Assembly: GCA_021397835.1 (NCBI GenBank)
Contig: JAJFZO010000747.1
Span: 4,156,501-4,220,500 of the forward strand
Source: Moringa oleifera
Lineage: Eukaryota; Streptophyta; Magnoliopsida; Brassicales; Moringaceae
DNA: 64,000 bases
Reading direction: 5' to 3'
Both the position numbers and the translations under genes were made by a program. Shown piece after piece: positions 13,311 through 26,345 of the stretch. Below the pieces are notes generated by a model that was not told the origin of the DNA, did not search any database, and saw only the letters and a list, made by a program, of their open reading frames with translations. Each line of letters opens with the position of its first letter. The stretch's first letter is position 1.

Positions 13311-16300
13311 GCAATAATTATTTGTTAGATTTTTTTCAAAATTTTAACCCAAATTTGAGGGTAGTGAACATATTGGATTTTTTAAAATTATTTTTTGGTT
13401 CAAACAAGTAAAGAAATTAAACAAGTGGATTGACTGGAAAATGAATAATATGAGATGTTTTGATTGTGGACAAAACTAGAAATAGAATCACAAATGACTG
13501 ACTTGTGGAGGCTGTCCTAAGCCTAGAGCAGTGTGTAACCCATGCTCTTGGCTCCGCTCCCAATTCCTTTCTCTTTTTGAAAAGCAAAATACATTACTAT
13601 AAATTCTAACACATAAAAGATTCATCCCTTTAATTCAATAATGCACTTCTACACTCTTTTTCTCCAAAAATTTTAAAAAAAAATTAATATAAAAATACCC
13701 TCTTGTTTTTGGCATCTATAAAAAAACATTTTCAATTTTTTAAAATTACAAAAATGGGTTTTTAATTAGAAAAAGATAAAGACAAAAGAAAAGGCCTCTC
13801 TCTCTCTAAATAAAAGTATATGTGTGTATGCATGAGGACTCAATGACATGAAAATTGCGGGTCTAAATTGATGACTACAAGTATGCCTTAAATGAGAAGT
13901 TGTTGTTAATTAGGCATGCTAATCTCTCCTTGATATAAGGGGTTATGTCTGTCATTTTGTCAAACTTGGAGAGGGTATATTTTATTACTTAGATTCCTAA
14001 TTCACCCATTAATGTGAGAGTCAAACACTCTAAACACCAACGGATACATTGATGCCCAAAATTTACTCTCACTTACCCTTCAAGGGTCTTCCATTAATTT
14101 TTAATGGGTATTGAACGAAATTTAATCTTTTAATCTCTTTAATTAAAAAAAAAAAGGCAAAAGTGATAGAAAACAAAATGGGTTTTTAGTACCCTCATGA
14201 GTGATCATGTGACCTAAAAACCAAAGGATCTATACCCACATGGAAACATAGTATTAGCTGTCAAACTGAGAGGCAGATCAAGCATTTTGACATTAGGGTT
14301 TCTCTTTTTTTTTTTTTTTTTTTGTTTGGGGGTTTGGAATGTTGGCATGAGAAATTAAGGCAAACCCAACAAGCCTTATCCTTTTTGGCTGCTAGTTCAT
14401 GAGATTTGCCCCTTATTGCTTTTGAGGCTAATCAGAGAAATAATGTGCCAAAAGTTAGAAACATGGTGACCTACCACATTTCAATGTGGGCTGTGTAGCC
14501 ACCCTCATCTGCCCCACTTGTCTTCACCCTCTTTTCCTTTCCAGTCTCCTCTTTCAATATATATAAAAAAAGAAGAGGAAAATTTATTATCATTTTGTTC
14601 TTAAAAAATGACCCAAGTAAAATTTAAAAACTTATCATTTAATCTAAAAGTACTTTTAATATAAATTATGATTTTCTTATAAATTTGTTTTATATCTAAA
14701 ATATTATGTATAAACATATCAAATAATATCTACACACACGATATGAAATTAACATGATCATCCATATTCTTATTCACGAAATAAAAAATAAAAAATCTAA
14801 CTTTATGGATGCTTATGGTGACGAAATTAAAGTTTCTAAAAGCAAATCTATTAGGTAGCTTTGATGCCTTTAGAAAGGTATATATATGATAGAAAAATAA
14901 AAATGTGATCATGCTTTTTGCATTGTAATGTTTCAATTGAGCAAGTAAAACAAAATGCCCACATTGACTAAATTAAAGTTGATGAAATGGGTAATCTTGA
15001 AGCCTTCAAAAAGGCAAATATTTTCACTAAAAAAGGGAAGAATATAGGGTTTGTTGTGCACAAAATGTATGGTAAAAAGTTGAAAAAGAAGAAGATAGTG
15101 GTGAAGCTTCTATTGCAATGGACTATTTCATTGGACCTTTCCCTTTCCAAACCAAGTCAGGACACTTCCCTCTCAACTGCCAATCCATTTTTAATATAAC
15201 TTTAATCAATTTGTCTATTGATTTATTCTTCAACCTTTGGATTCCTCTTTCGTGTTGGGATCTAGTGACCCCAAGAAAAAATTTTAAAAAATTAAAAATT
15301 TAATAATTAGAATAAAATCGAAAGGGAAAAGTTTGATAGTCCATCCAAGCAGCCCCAATTTTTTATTTTTTTTGTTATTTACTTCTACTAATTTTGATGG
15401 CGGACCAATAATTCACTAATTCACTCTTTTTGACATATTATAGAGTCATGATTCATAAACTCTTAAACAAAGACTATTAAGTCTTGTCAAAATTGACAAA
15501 GAGAACAAAATGTAGTTGAAACTTAACCTAATCTCATCAGAAAAGTATTTAACTAATTAAAATGACATTAAATTCCACATTTATCTCTAGCCAACTACAT
15601 AATAAACCAATCTACTATTGCCCTATTGGACCGACACAATATTATTCCTTTTAAAAAAAAAAATTATTTTCATAATACTATGTGTGCTCCCACGGGATTG
15701 GTGTACCTCTCTCTATATAAATATATGCCATGATGGTTATTTCCACCAAACATTGAAAATAGAAGAATTTTAAAAAAAAGGAAAAGAAAAGAAAAAGAAG
15801 CATACCATTTAGACTTGTTCTTTATTGGTGGACTTAGGGCATAATTTGGCAAATCTCTTAAACAAACATATTTTGCTAACTAATTAACCAATAGAACTCT
15901 CTAATAATATTCTATGATATAATTTCTTCGTGACCAATAATTTATTGAACTTTATGTTTATTTTATATTTGGCCAACCCTCATGAGAATTACATAAGAAC
16001 TAACTTAGATGTGTATGCACATATATTAATTGATCAATTATATATGGGCCAATTGATAAGCAAGTGTCCTTAGTCCATAAATGTTCTTGGTGGTTGTCGA
16101 TCACACAACTGTTTTTATGACTCCTTTAGTGGCTAAAAGATTCCTCAATTAATTAATTTGAAGGATGATTCTTAGACGAAATGAACACAAAGGGCAAAGT
16201 ATTTACAATGTTTGATATGATAACGAGTTCTCTTTAATGGTGATGTTATCTTAGATTTAAATCATATGGAAATATTATATTTTTTGAAAATTATTTTATG

Positions 16301-16529
16301 ATAAATGTGTTAGTTACCTTAATGTAAAACGTATTGATAAAAGATAAGATATTGAGTTCGATATGCTAAAATAATAATTTTAAAAATAAAAATTCATGTT
16401 ATTATGAAGGTAAATATAAAAAAATACTTTAAATTATATTTACTTTTATATTACATCTCGATATATTTGATTAGATTAATTGTATATTTAATATTTCAAT
16501 TTGATTCAATTTACATTATGCTAACAAAT

Positions 16530-16860
16530 TTAATAATTGAGAAAATTTAAATTTAAAATTTTATACAAAAAGGTTTGACCTGAAATTTTTTATAAAAATA
16601 TTTAAATTATTATCACAAAAAGTATAAAAAATTTTCAAATATTAAAAATATATATGTTAATTTTACATCATAAAAATTTAAAAATTTATTAAAATAGTTC
16701 ATGACTGAAAAATTATTTATATTTGAAAGATGCACTTGAAATAGAATATTTTAACAATAAAAATATTATTTATATTTTATAATTATTTAAGTTAAAATTT
16801 AATTTATATTAAATTAAAAAAATTAGATTGACCATTGATCTAATCGATATATCAAAATTT
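16530..16860 (+). repeat. Dispersed AT-rich repeat, copy
   Basis: It is collinear with the copy at 13.0 kb: TATAAAAAATTTTCAAATAT, then ATTAAAATAGTTCATGACTG, then AAAAATTATTTATATTTGAA, then TTTTAACAATAAAAATATTA. The edges are approximate. Confidence 0.5.
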
Positions 16861-19436
16861 ATTTTTTCATATTGATTTTTTATTATATATATATATTTTT
16901 GATTTTACATAAAAATTTAAACCAAAAGGGCATCTTTTGACAGGCTAGACATTAAATACTATGGCAAGCATAAGGAATATGCCTTTCTTTCACTCAATAT
17001 TCACTGATTAAATATCATACACATAAAAAGAACAAAGATGTAATGTAACAATCAAAATTTCTCATTTCACTCTTACTTAGCTACTTGGGTATTAAATGAA
17101 AGTCTCTATTGGTAAAGAGACAAAGGCTGTGTACTTGAAGCCTCCTACCACTAGACTTTAGACATCTAAAAGAATCTTTGATTTATATTGTTTGTCATCA
17201 CAGTTGGGTGATTGGTAGAGTTAGAATATCATTATATAATAATTAATTAGTTAATCAATTAAATTAATTGATTAAAAATGGATCATTGGAAAAGAATATG
17301 ATGCAAAGACACCTAACCCTTTTATTTAACAAAATTTAGGTTTAAATCCATTAGAACCAACCTCTTGTTTCACTCCCCATTTTATTCTAATAAATTAATG
17401 TAAGCTCTAATGTGTTACAAATCATAAACAAACAACAATGAAAATCCTCTTTCAACTAATGCACATGCAAACAAGTCAACCATTTCTAGGGTTCATGCAC
17501 AAAAGAAAAAGAAAATCACGGGGGGATATCGTCTAAGAAAATCTTAAGGAAAAATTTGACTAAAACACTTCTAGGGAGAAATAGAGGAAGCTAACTATTT
17601 GCATTTGATTGTCGGTGTTGAGTCATCCGAATAATCGGATCTCGTTGAAAATATTCTTTAAAATCTATTTACCCTTTTGGAAATTAAAGGGTATTTCGTC
17701 TTCTTTTTGGCTAATTTCTCACATTGCATGCTATGCCTTTCTGGGTGTTTCCATCTTTAGCCATGTGTGCAAGTTTTTGTCACTTTTGTCAAGTGTAGAC
17801 ACAATCAGAGAAGTACCCACTTCTTCATTTCTCAATTAATTTGCTCTAATCTTTCTTTTAATCACACCATAGTCATTTTCGTTAACTTCATCGTATGGTT
17901 TACGAGCCTTTTCAAGTGGGTAATCCTATCTTTTTCAATCTTTCTTGCATGCATGTTCCTCAAGATGATGCAAATCCTCCTGTTTCACTGCCGATTTTCC
18001 TCTAAGTTTTCTTGAGCTCAACGTAAAGCATATGTCACATTCAATTATACCAATCCCTCTTCAAAGGGTTTCCTTGCTCCACGACACTATACATTGGTGG
18101 AGGAAATGTTGATTAAATTAATAACATTTAATACACTATAGGAGGACCATGATTTATGCTTGGTACCTAAAGTTTATCTAATTTTCGTGGGTTTTCACCT
18201 TGGAAAGATTATCCTAACCCACAAAATGTGTCGGTCCTAACAAAATTATGTTATATATGAGACTATGCTTGCTGTTTCTTCCCAAGAAAAATCATGTACA
18301 AAGTGACCTAAAGTGAAAAAAGCTACACTAGGTTTCTTTTTGTCGGCAATGATCCCTTCTGCCATTGCTTTACTTTGATTACAAGTTTTGGACTTGTCTA
18401 TTGCAATACACAAATTAATCTTAGAAGTACAATTTTTTTTAACAATTAAAAAGATATGAATTTTCAAATAATTATTCCAATAAATTAATTTTGTCCACAT
18501 TGGTTATAACTAAATTGTTAGTCAACATGATATAATTTAATTCCCATGTGACATGTTAATTTTCATTGCCAATTATATGCCACAATTTTTGTCGTGACTC
18601 CTTTCAAATCATGCATATCATGCATGTTCTGCAAAAATATGCACCAAAACATTTTGCACTTGAAAGCCAAAGAATACCCCTCTACCGACAAAGTTCTTGT
18701 CGAGTGCTCTTAGCTCCCCGTGGCAACAAATGAACATAGACAATGTTTAATTTCACTTAGGGAATAGAATGATACATGAGACCTGTAAAATCATCCCGCC
18801 TTAATTTTTTTAACACCCGTTTGTCCAGAATGCTTATCAATTTTATTTTATTTTTGGGTGAGGATCAAAAGTTTATTGATATTTTTTTAAAAGATATTGA
18901 AACAAACGATTTAAGAAAATAAGTAATTAAAATTTACTTTATTTATTTTTCTCATATTTTTATAATAAATCATACAAAAATTTATTTTTTAATAAAAGAT
19001 ATCAACAATAAGTCAGATAAAAAAAATCCATATCCTTTCACTAAATAGATACTGCATGCTCCCCATTGTATTAATACTTGGACATTAAATACATCTCTAA
19101 TAATGGTATCAACTCCATTCACATAATCTCATCTTAGAAGCTTTGGTCACGCCCTCCCAATGTAAGTAATTATACAACCATTGTTATGGAGGGAGTGAGA
19201 CCCAGATGGCCAAGCGCATTTCATAGAAGAGCTCGATATATTTTGGCCATAGTTTACATCTTCCTCCTTCAGGGTTCACATTTCCTCCTTCCGCCAAAAT
19301 TTGAGAGAAGAAGAGAGGAAAACACCGGTTTGACTGCTAAAATATGGAACTGAATGTAAATGCTTTAAGCTCTTTCCTACTAAATGGGCTGGAGTTCGTT
19401 GGCAGGATCAATCAGAATTTGTCAAGATGCTTCCCT

Positions 19437-21302
19437 TCATCTTTGTTTGATGGAGATGAGTGCTAACCGAGATGGGGAGCTCAAGTTCACATTTCGTTGG
19501 CTAAAGACAGAACTTCCACTTCTTTGGCTATGGAGTCTAAGATTGTTCCGAACAAAAACAAGATCTTCTACTCTCTCCACGCCTAACCTGTTGGGAGCTT
19601 CTTGACATAGGAAGTCATTGTCTTGCCAAATTTCTTCACACGATGCAATGCTTGCTACTTGACTCAGAACCTTTATGGCCAGTGTCTGCAAGTGGGGAGT
19701 TTCAAAGCCAAAGTTCTCCCACCATGCAACTGGATCCATTTTATCTCTACTATCAATAGCATCTTCCTCTCCAAAGGATCCTTCGAGCCGCCAGTAAGAG
19801 CTGAGTTGCTCCCTGAGGATTCTTCGACCTGCACCATCACACTCATACCTTTCAAGAGTGGCTTTCCATCCCCGCATTACATTTTTCTCCTTTGCTTGGC
19901 CTCTTCCAAAATATCTGGGGTTCAGTATATAACCTGCAGCATGAAGAGGAGAAAATAATGCATCCCATCTGTCCTCTATTAAAGCTTCTAACTGAGTTAA
20001 TGCATTGTTGTCAATTCCTCTACTTCTCAGGGCTTCAAGGGCCTCCATGCGCCAGTCGCAGACAGCACCCAGCATAGATTTGTCAACATCGAGTGTAGAA
20101 AGTAAGGCTACAAAAGGCTCGTATAACTGCAACAACAAATCAGCTTTGCTCCAGAAATCATCCCCTAGAATGGCTGATTCAACAGCTACACAGTCCTCTG
20201 AAATAGTATGCTTCCATTGCTTCCACTCTTCACCAACCACTACATCTTGAAGTACTTGCTTTAGCACAAAAATTCTCTGGACCAGGCAATAGGAAGGTGC
20301 AAACCTGGCAGCATGCAGGTCAAAAGTTTCTTTCAGATTTTGAGTGAATATGCATGGGAAAGACTGTTGATATATAAGCATACAATGCTCAATCTTCTTA
20401 GCACTTAATACAACAGAGCTTGTCCACTCAAGTTCAGCTATTTCTTCCACCAATATACGGACAGAATTCGAAGTACAAGGAGACCAAAATATGTTGGGGA
20501 ACTTCGACAATGTAAGGGCTTCAGATGATTTACAGGCATGACCTAGATGCGAAATTATCTGAAGAACATTAGCAGGTCCAACTTCCGTAAAAGCATCACT
20601 AAGGGAGCTAGCAAAGATTTCGTCTGTCTCATTACCATCATCTATATCTATTGCTTTCAAGAATATGAGTCCCCTAGGACTTGAGACGAAAATGCTAATA
20701 TGGAAGCAGCCTAGTGTGCCACCAAGACGACTGATACAAAGTACTGAGCACCCTGTATGAGGCCAGGACTCCCTAACAAAAGCCACAGACTTCTCGATCC
20801 TCGACTTCTCTTTATTTAATAAAGAACCAGACAGCTTATCTGTTGATGGGAGTTCATAACCAGAGCCAAAAGCGGCAATAGCCTTCACCATATCATGAAA
20901 GTAAGGAGAATTCACAACTTTGACATTCAATCCATCAGCATAGAAAAATCTAGCAACAATATCATCTACATCTTCTTTAGTGGCAGCTTTCCAGCAAAGA
21001 CTAGGCTGTGAAGTTCTAATACGCTTGCAGGGCTTTCCATTTGCAGCAGTTTTTTTCTTTTTCCGAGCAAGGCGCTCCTCCTCTAGGACCTGGAATGCTT
21101 CTCTTAAAGACCTGTCTATTGCAGGGCAGCTTTTGACCCCAACACCTGAGAACCCAAGAAGGTGGGCTCTAACACGTGAATAAGATCCATTATACCTTAA
21201 ATTACAGTGATTGCATTTCCACCTCTTAGTACCACTGCCCCTATCAAACCCACCAAAAACACTGACATGTTCCCATCCCCACTTGTCAGACTCCGATGGC
21301 AT
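19437..21302 (-). CDS. BED zinc-finger protein derived from a hAT transposase (DUF659, hAT C-terminal domain)
   Basis: A single long coding exon gives 621 residues from the chosen ATG. Domains in order: a BED-type zinc finger at about residues 10-65 (Cys30, Cys33, His47 and nearby Cys59), a basic KKKK stretch, a DUF659-like transposase core at about 130-300, and a hAT dimerisation region near the end with DPVAWWENFG and APNRLGVERVEDLVFVRNNL. The usual hAT catalytic acidic positions look lost. Where family members have a DGW-type motif this protein reads GCSVLCISRLGG, and the second site reads QIISHLGHA. A long intact frame without catalytic residues suggests a domesticated host gene, possibly a DNA-binding regulator. 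An in-frame ATG at 22658, spliced at 22612 to 21330, would add 25 residues and give 646 aa. I chose 21302 because the BED domain follows it directly. Confidence 0.85.
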   Translation of the reverse strand: MPSESDKWGWEHVSVFGGFDRGSGTKRWKCNHCNLRYNGSYSRVRAHLLGFSGVGVKSCPAIDRSLREAFQVLEEERLARKKKKTAANGKPCKRIRTSQPSLCWKAATKEDVDDIVARFFYADGLNVKVVNSPYFHDMVKAIAAFGSGYELPSTDKLSGSLLNKEKSRIEKSVAFVRESWPHTGCSVLCISRLGGTLGCFHISIFVSSPRGLIFLKAIDIDDGNETDEIFASSLSDAFTEVGPANVLQIISHLGHACKSSEALTLSKFPNIFWSPCTSNSVRILVEEIAELEWTSSVVLSAKKIEHCMLIYQQSFPCIFTQNLKETFDLHAARFAPSYCLVQRIFVLKQVLQDVVVGEEWKQWKHTISEDCVAVESAILGDDFWSKADLLLQLYEPFVALLSTLDVDKSMLGAVCDWRMEALEALRSRGIDNNALTQLEALIEDRWDALFSPLHAAGYILNPRYFGRGQAKEKNVMRGWKATLERYECDGAGRRILREQLSSYWRLEGSFGEEDAIDSRDKMDPVAWWENFGFETPHLQTLAIKVLSQVASIASCEEIWQDNDFLCQEAPNRLGVERVEDLVFVRNNLRLHSQRSGSSVFSQRNVNLSSPSRLALISIKQR

Positions 21303-22611
21303 ACCTTCAATTATGTCAGTACTATGTGCTCTGGAAAAGGAAACGAAACATAAGTGAAGGAACAATGCAGATTCATTGATAAAAGAAATCACCACTGAAT
21401 AGATTAACAAAAGAACAAAACATTTTAAGCAGTTTTACAAAGGCCATCTCTCTTATAGTATCAACCAATGATGTGATTATTACCTCAATGACGAGAAGCA
21501 TAGAACATGGGTAATGAATTTAGTGATGATAATACTGAGAGATTATATACTACCATGCCACTCAGCCTAATTTGACTGTCCAGGATTAAGTGGAGTATGA
21601 AGGGGCAAATCCAGGAAGTTTACCTTGGGGTGAGGGGAGAAAAGAAGAGAGAGGGGGGATGGGGGGGTGGGGGTGCGGGAACTTGTACAATAAATTCATG
21701 ACAAATTTTAATATGTGAATGTTGTTATAATTTTCTTTGAGGAAAGATGGGAAAGAAATGGTTCCATTGTGCACAAGGAAGACCCTAGAAATGGACAAGC
21801 ATGGGAATCAAAGAAGACAGTTTCACCCGTCCAATGATGCACTAGGACCTAAAACGATTGAACAAATTCATTGGGGGGAACATATAGGTGCCAATGCACA
21901 TAAAACAAACACAACAAGAAAATAAAATTTCTCTAAATCTCAAAGAAAAATAGCCAAGGTCAAATATGCATTGATCAGTAAGGACTACACCTCAACAGGC
22001 CAAGAACTGACACTAGCAGTATGCATCATAGTATACCCCACTTGCCCAGTTCTTTTCTTTCTCATTTCCAATTTACGGAGTATAACTTTACATTCCTTTT
22101 GATCAAGTAGTGATATAGATTTCAATCATATTACTTTACATTACTGAGAAATCCCATAAGTCTCCAACTAATAAACACAAACAACAAACTGCGACCTCTA
22201 ATTGGAGTTAAATTCTAGCTGGGACTAAAATCAAAGCTTCATATCGAAAGGCACCTTCATGTATAATAATAATCAATGCAATACCAAATCAGAAAAGAAG
22301 TGCCTAAATATGAAGAAAGATGTCATCTCTGTAATTGATGAGTTGCAAAGTAGAAGTATCATTAAGCTCTGCATGCAACAAATTCAGATTTCCTTTTTCT
22401 AAAATTTTATTGTTTAATAAACAACAAATGATAAATCAAGTACACTTGTGCACACACACATTCTAGTTTATGTTTGACCAAGAATGGAATCAACTAACAG
22501 AGAAACCATTGAGTTAAATTAATAATTGAACTTTGCCTTAACTTCGCTCCAAGTGCCAGGAAACATCCAAATGAAACAGCTGGATAAGTCTAAAAGAGAA
22601 TGAAAACAAAC

Positions 22612-22760
22612 CTGAAAATTGAAGATTCAACTGCCTCGAAGAGAAGACAGCAGGGCATAACAGTGAAGGAGAAGTGAGAATTGATCACCGAGAAGCAAGA
22701 AGTGAGAGAACAAATGGAAAAATAATGGCAGCTTTTGTAGAAGGCTACGAGCTGCTGGGC
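22612..22760 (-). other. Likely leader exon of the BED/hAT gene
   Basis: A CAG/GTTTG donor at 22612 pairs with the CCAG acceptor just right of 21330. The frame stays open across this junction from an ATG at 22658. The right-hand edge of this exon is uncertain. Confidence 0.5.
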
Positions 22761-22769
22761 CCTTCCAAC

Positions 22770-23815
22770 TTACAAATTAGAACAAATGAAGTGAATTCAA
22801 TGACTACCCATTAACGTATCAAGATACAGAAAAACCTAAGACATACTTTAAATGATGGTATTCATGGTACATGGGGCTTCAAGCATGCTTAAGATCCTGC
22901 TTTTTGGCCTTTTCATCAGAAGAAGACGATAATTTTTTCTTTTAAGTTCAATGAATATAAAAGACTATGGAAAACTTTGGGGAACCATAGGCCTTGTATG
23001 CTATAACATCGCTCCACCACTGAGTGCATGACCATAATAGCTATTAACCTCCTATTGCATACATGGATACAAAAAAGCTAGAGCCTATATCACAATGCAT
23101 CCACCTGAAAGTTCATTTGGCATATGTACTTCGACTTGCCTACACCTGGTGACTCTTAGAATAGTGACAGACTTCTTGTCTCTAAACCCACAACCAGCTA
23201 AAGTAAATGTGAGCTTTCCGATATGATACTGCTCAGAGATCTATGTCAATTTGGCTTCTCCTAACTCACTCCTTAACTACCAAAAAAATCATTCAACAAG
23301 CCTCATACACAGGAAGACCCAACACTTATGACCTTTGATGTTGCACTGCTCTGTCCTGGGTTCACATGAGTTCTGGGAACAGATCAAACATGTCTTGGGA
23401 ACCAACACGTTGAACAAGTAAGACAATAGCTCCTTACAAAAGATGAAGATTGAACTTGCTCATTTTCTAGAGAAAAGGAAGTTGCTTAGATGTCTTTTTA
23501 GATGGGTCGCATAAGCACCACGGGTGCTTTTTTAATCTCATCTAAATGCATAACATTCTACCAGCTAGGATACCGGGGATGTTGTTGTTTTGGGGGACCA
23601 AGATTGAAAAATTCAATTTGGGAAACCAAAGAGTTGGTATACATCCCCACAGGCCCAATACACTTAGCTACCATTTATGGGTCTATACACAACCGAAACC
23701 AAGTTGACTAGTCACAGAAAGAGAACGGTTCTAAATGGACCCATAGTCTTATTGGTTACTCTCAGTCCCATAGGAAAGGAGCTCTTATATCGGGAGATCC
23801 CCTCAACCCACCACT

Positions 23816-23862
<47 letters not shown>

Positions 23863-25290
23863 CCTCGCAATCTACACCACCTACAATCTTTGCTTAGCAA
23901 GACACATAGAGTTCAGGCTGAAACAAAAAGAAACTTCTAATGGCATAAAATGTACAGTACAAGCTCAAACAACATGACACATGGCCTTAGTAAAAAGCTT
24001 CAACACCAATTGGAAAAAAAAGATGGGGATGGGACTTAATGTCAAATGATGATATCGTAACTGCAAACTCACATAATATTCTGAAACAATTTATGCTGCA
24101 GATATCACATTTGAATGTTAAGAGCAAATACATTGGAAAATGCCAAGATGATGCAACCCAAATACCAAAGGAGGATATACGAGAAACTACTAAAATAGTG
24201 AGCAAGGCAAGGAGGTGGTGGGAGAGAAGGGGGGAGGGGGGGTGGTGGAAGAGCACAACTATTGAAATTGACAAGCAAAACATCTAAAAGTTCAGCTATA
24301 AGAAACACAACTTCCAGAGATTTTGGAGTGACAAGAAATAGATAGAATGATCAAGGAGTTATTTCTGCAAAATGAATGGCTGCCTCCCCCGCTAGTAAGC
24401 TTGTTATTTCTTTTCCTCCAAATATTCTACATCATGCAAAAGGGTACTACTTTTGAAGCTGCTAGAGTATACTACTTGAACTCTAAAACCCTCCCTTTAA
24501 ATTAACTGAAAACAGACAACGGTCATCAACCTCCAGATTTTCCAAATTACCACACAATGAAACAGCAAAAGGTCCACTGTCTTACCATCACAATCATACA
24601 ACATTAGAAAATAATGTATCGTTCTCCTCTTTTCTGAAATCTCATCAGCTAAAGTAATGCCCTCAAGCAACTTATAATGTTCAAAAGGAGAACTTGTGTG
24701 CTATGGATACTCTCCAAATAACCTGTCAAGAAAAGAACATTAAGAATGTCCCCCCAAAATATTGGAGAGTTCTGGACTTTAAGTTTCTGACTAAGAACTA
24801 TGTCTCTCGCAAAAGAAGCCATTACCCGCACTAGAATCTTACACCTAATCAAGGCAGTAAATTTGGGGCTCCAATGAAGTAAAATCCATAAAACTCTCCA
24901 CATTAGTTATGCAGTCCCCACTTTCATTCTTCTCACTGATTCTCTATGTTTATTACAATATTTTCTGATATCACAGCATCTAAGTACATGCATGGAAAGG
25001 CAAAATCCTAATTTGATCTTTGAATCCTAAAATCATGTTGCGTACTTGTTGTACACATTGTTTGATCAATTGTTCTCTAACAACCCAAATCACAATCTTA
25101 CTTTACATTACAAAAATTCACCTCAATTCAGAGGTCTGCAAAAATATGAACCAGATTTAGGAGCAACAATCATACTAATTCGAAAAACGAGATAATCATT
25201 AGCTACATTGATGACGAAACATGCAATTTCCGCTGAAATATCCAACCGGGGTTCGAGCAAGTCAAGGAGAGAGAAAGGGGTTGGTTTAAT
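22770..25290. other. Probable long leader intron or intergenic DNA
   Basis: No protein-coding exon was recognised. The base composition is less AT-rich than the flanks, with a CT microsatellite near 23.84 kb. The region lies between two candidate leader exons of the BED/hAT gene and may be one intron. Confidence 0.4.
23823..23860. repeat. CT dinucleotide microsatellite
   Basis: About 18 CT/TC units in a row without interruption. Confidence 0.95.
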
Positions 25291-25294
25291 TTAC

Positions 25295-25440
25295 CTGATA
25301 GTGAATTTTGCGCAGATAAATTCTTCGTATGGACGCCCACGTTTCTTCCAAAGGTTTCTTTTTTACTTTTTCCAATTTGTTACGTGAAGAAGAAACTTGA
25401 AACTTTTCCTTCAGAAGAATTGGGAGAGGGAGAGATCCGT
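25295..25440 (-). other. Candidate first leader exon of the BED/hAT gene
   Basis: The minus strand has a good donor, CTATCAG/GTAAATT, at 25295. The sequence upstream of it is CT-rich and leader-like. The left-to-right link to the exon at 22612 is inferred only from orientation. It could belong to a separate non-coding transcript. Confidence 0.35.
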
Positions 25441-26039
25441 TTCTTTTGTGGCTTCCCGTTTCTTTCCGCTTTTTCCGCTTCTTTTTTTCTTTTTCTCTCT
25501 GTTTTGGTCATTTTTGTCTTTTCTGAGCGTTTGGTTGCTGGATAATATTATTCCATACTAGGCATAAAACATATCCTTTTTATTTATTTTGTTCCCTATG
25601 CCAAGTAAAAGATACAATAATATTAGGATAATGAGATTGTTGTAACAATGAAATTACCTTTTTTATATAATTATTAGTTTAAAACTGATGCAGATAATGA
25701 GATTGTTTTATCATATCAAATATTTATTATACTATTAAAAAATAAATTTAATAATATATTATATATAAATTTAATAATTATAATATTAAATTAATTTATT
25801 GATATCATTTCGTGTAATATAATTTTTTAATAAATATAATATTTTTAAAATAATTTTTTATCAGAATAATTTAATATTATAATTTTTTAAATAAATAATA
25901 ATTTTTTAAAATAAAAAAGGTAAAGATCATTCTAAATCTTAGGTTTTATTTTATCTCTTTTCAATCAAATTTTAACTATTAAAATGTTTTTAAATAAACT
26001 TTAATTTATTAATTTTATTCAAATTCAATTTTGATAAAA

Positions 26040-26345
26040 ATAGTTATGAAAAATTAATGATATTTTCATGATTGAATTGCCTAAAAAATTACTCAAATAA
26101 ATTTGATTTTTTATTTTTATTTTATCTTTTAAATTTAAATAATTTTTTTACTAATGAAAAGATTTTGATAATATAAAGTTTTAAAACTATTTTCAATAAT
26201 AAAAAGATTATGATTTTTTTTGTAACTTGAGTATTATATATATATATATATATATTTTTTAAGTCAAAATTTGTTAAAAAATTTTAATTTAAATATATTT
26301 AATTTTTAAATTTTTTTATGAGGTTTAATTTGATTTAAAGCAATA
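26040..26345 (-). repeat. Dispersed AT-rich repeat, copy
   Basis: It shares CCTAAAAAATTACTCAAATA, a phrase like TTTTAAATTTAAATAATTTT, AAGTCAAAATTTGTTAAAAA and TTTAATTTGATTTAAAG with the 250-545 copy in the same orientation. A TA microsatellite interrupts it near 26236-26256. Confidence 0.5.

Larger units (their letters stand above)
10550..19430. other. Intergenic region, no gene supported
   Basis: This is AT-rich sequence with scattered short open frames that lack domains or splice support. It includes two copies of the dispersed AT-rich repeat (about 12990-13310 and 16530-16860) and a short imperfect duplication near 14.8-15.0 kb. The last part (about 19200-19436) is probably the 3' UTR and flank of the BED/hAT gene. 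Confidence 0.55.

Noticed and set aside
17609..18500. Short open frames suggesting a degraded retroelement
   Set aside because: I could not recognise any reverse transcriptase, integrase or gag motif in any frame.
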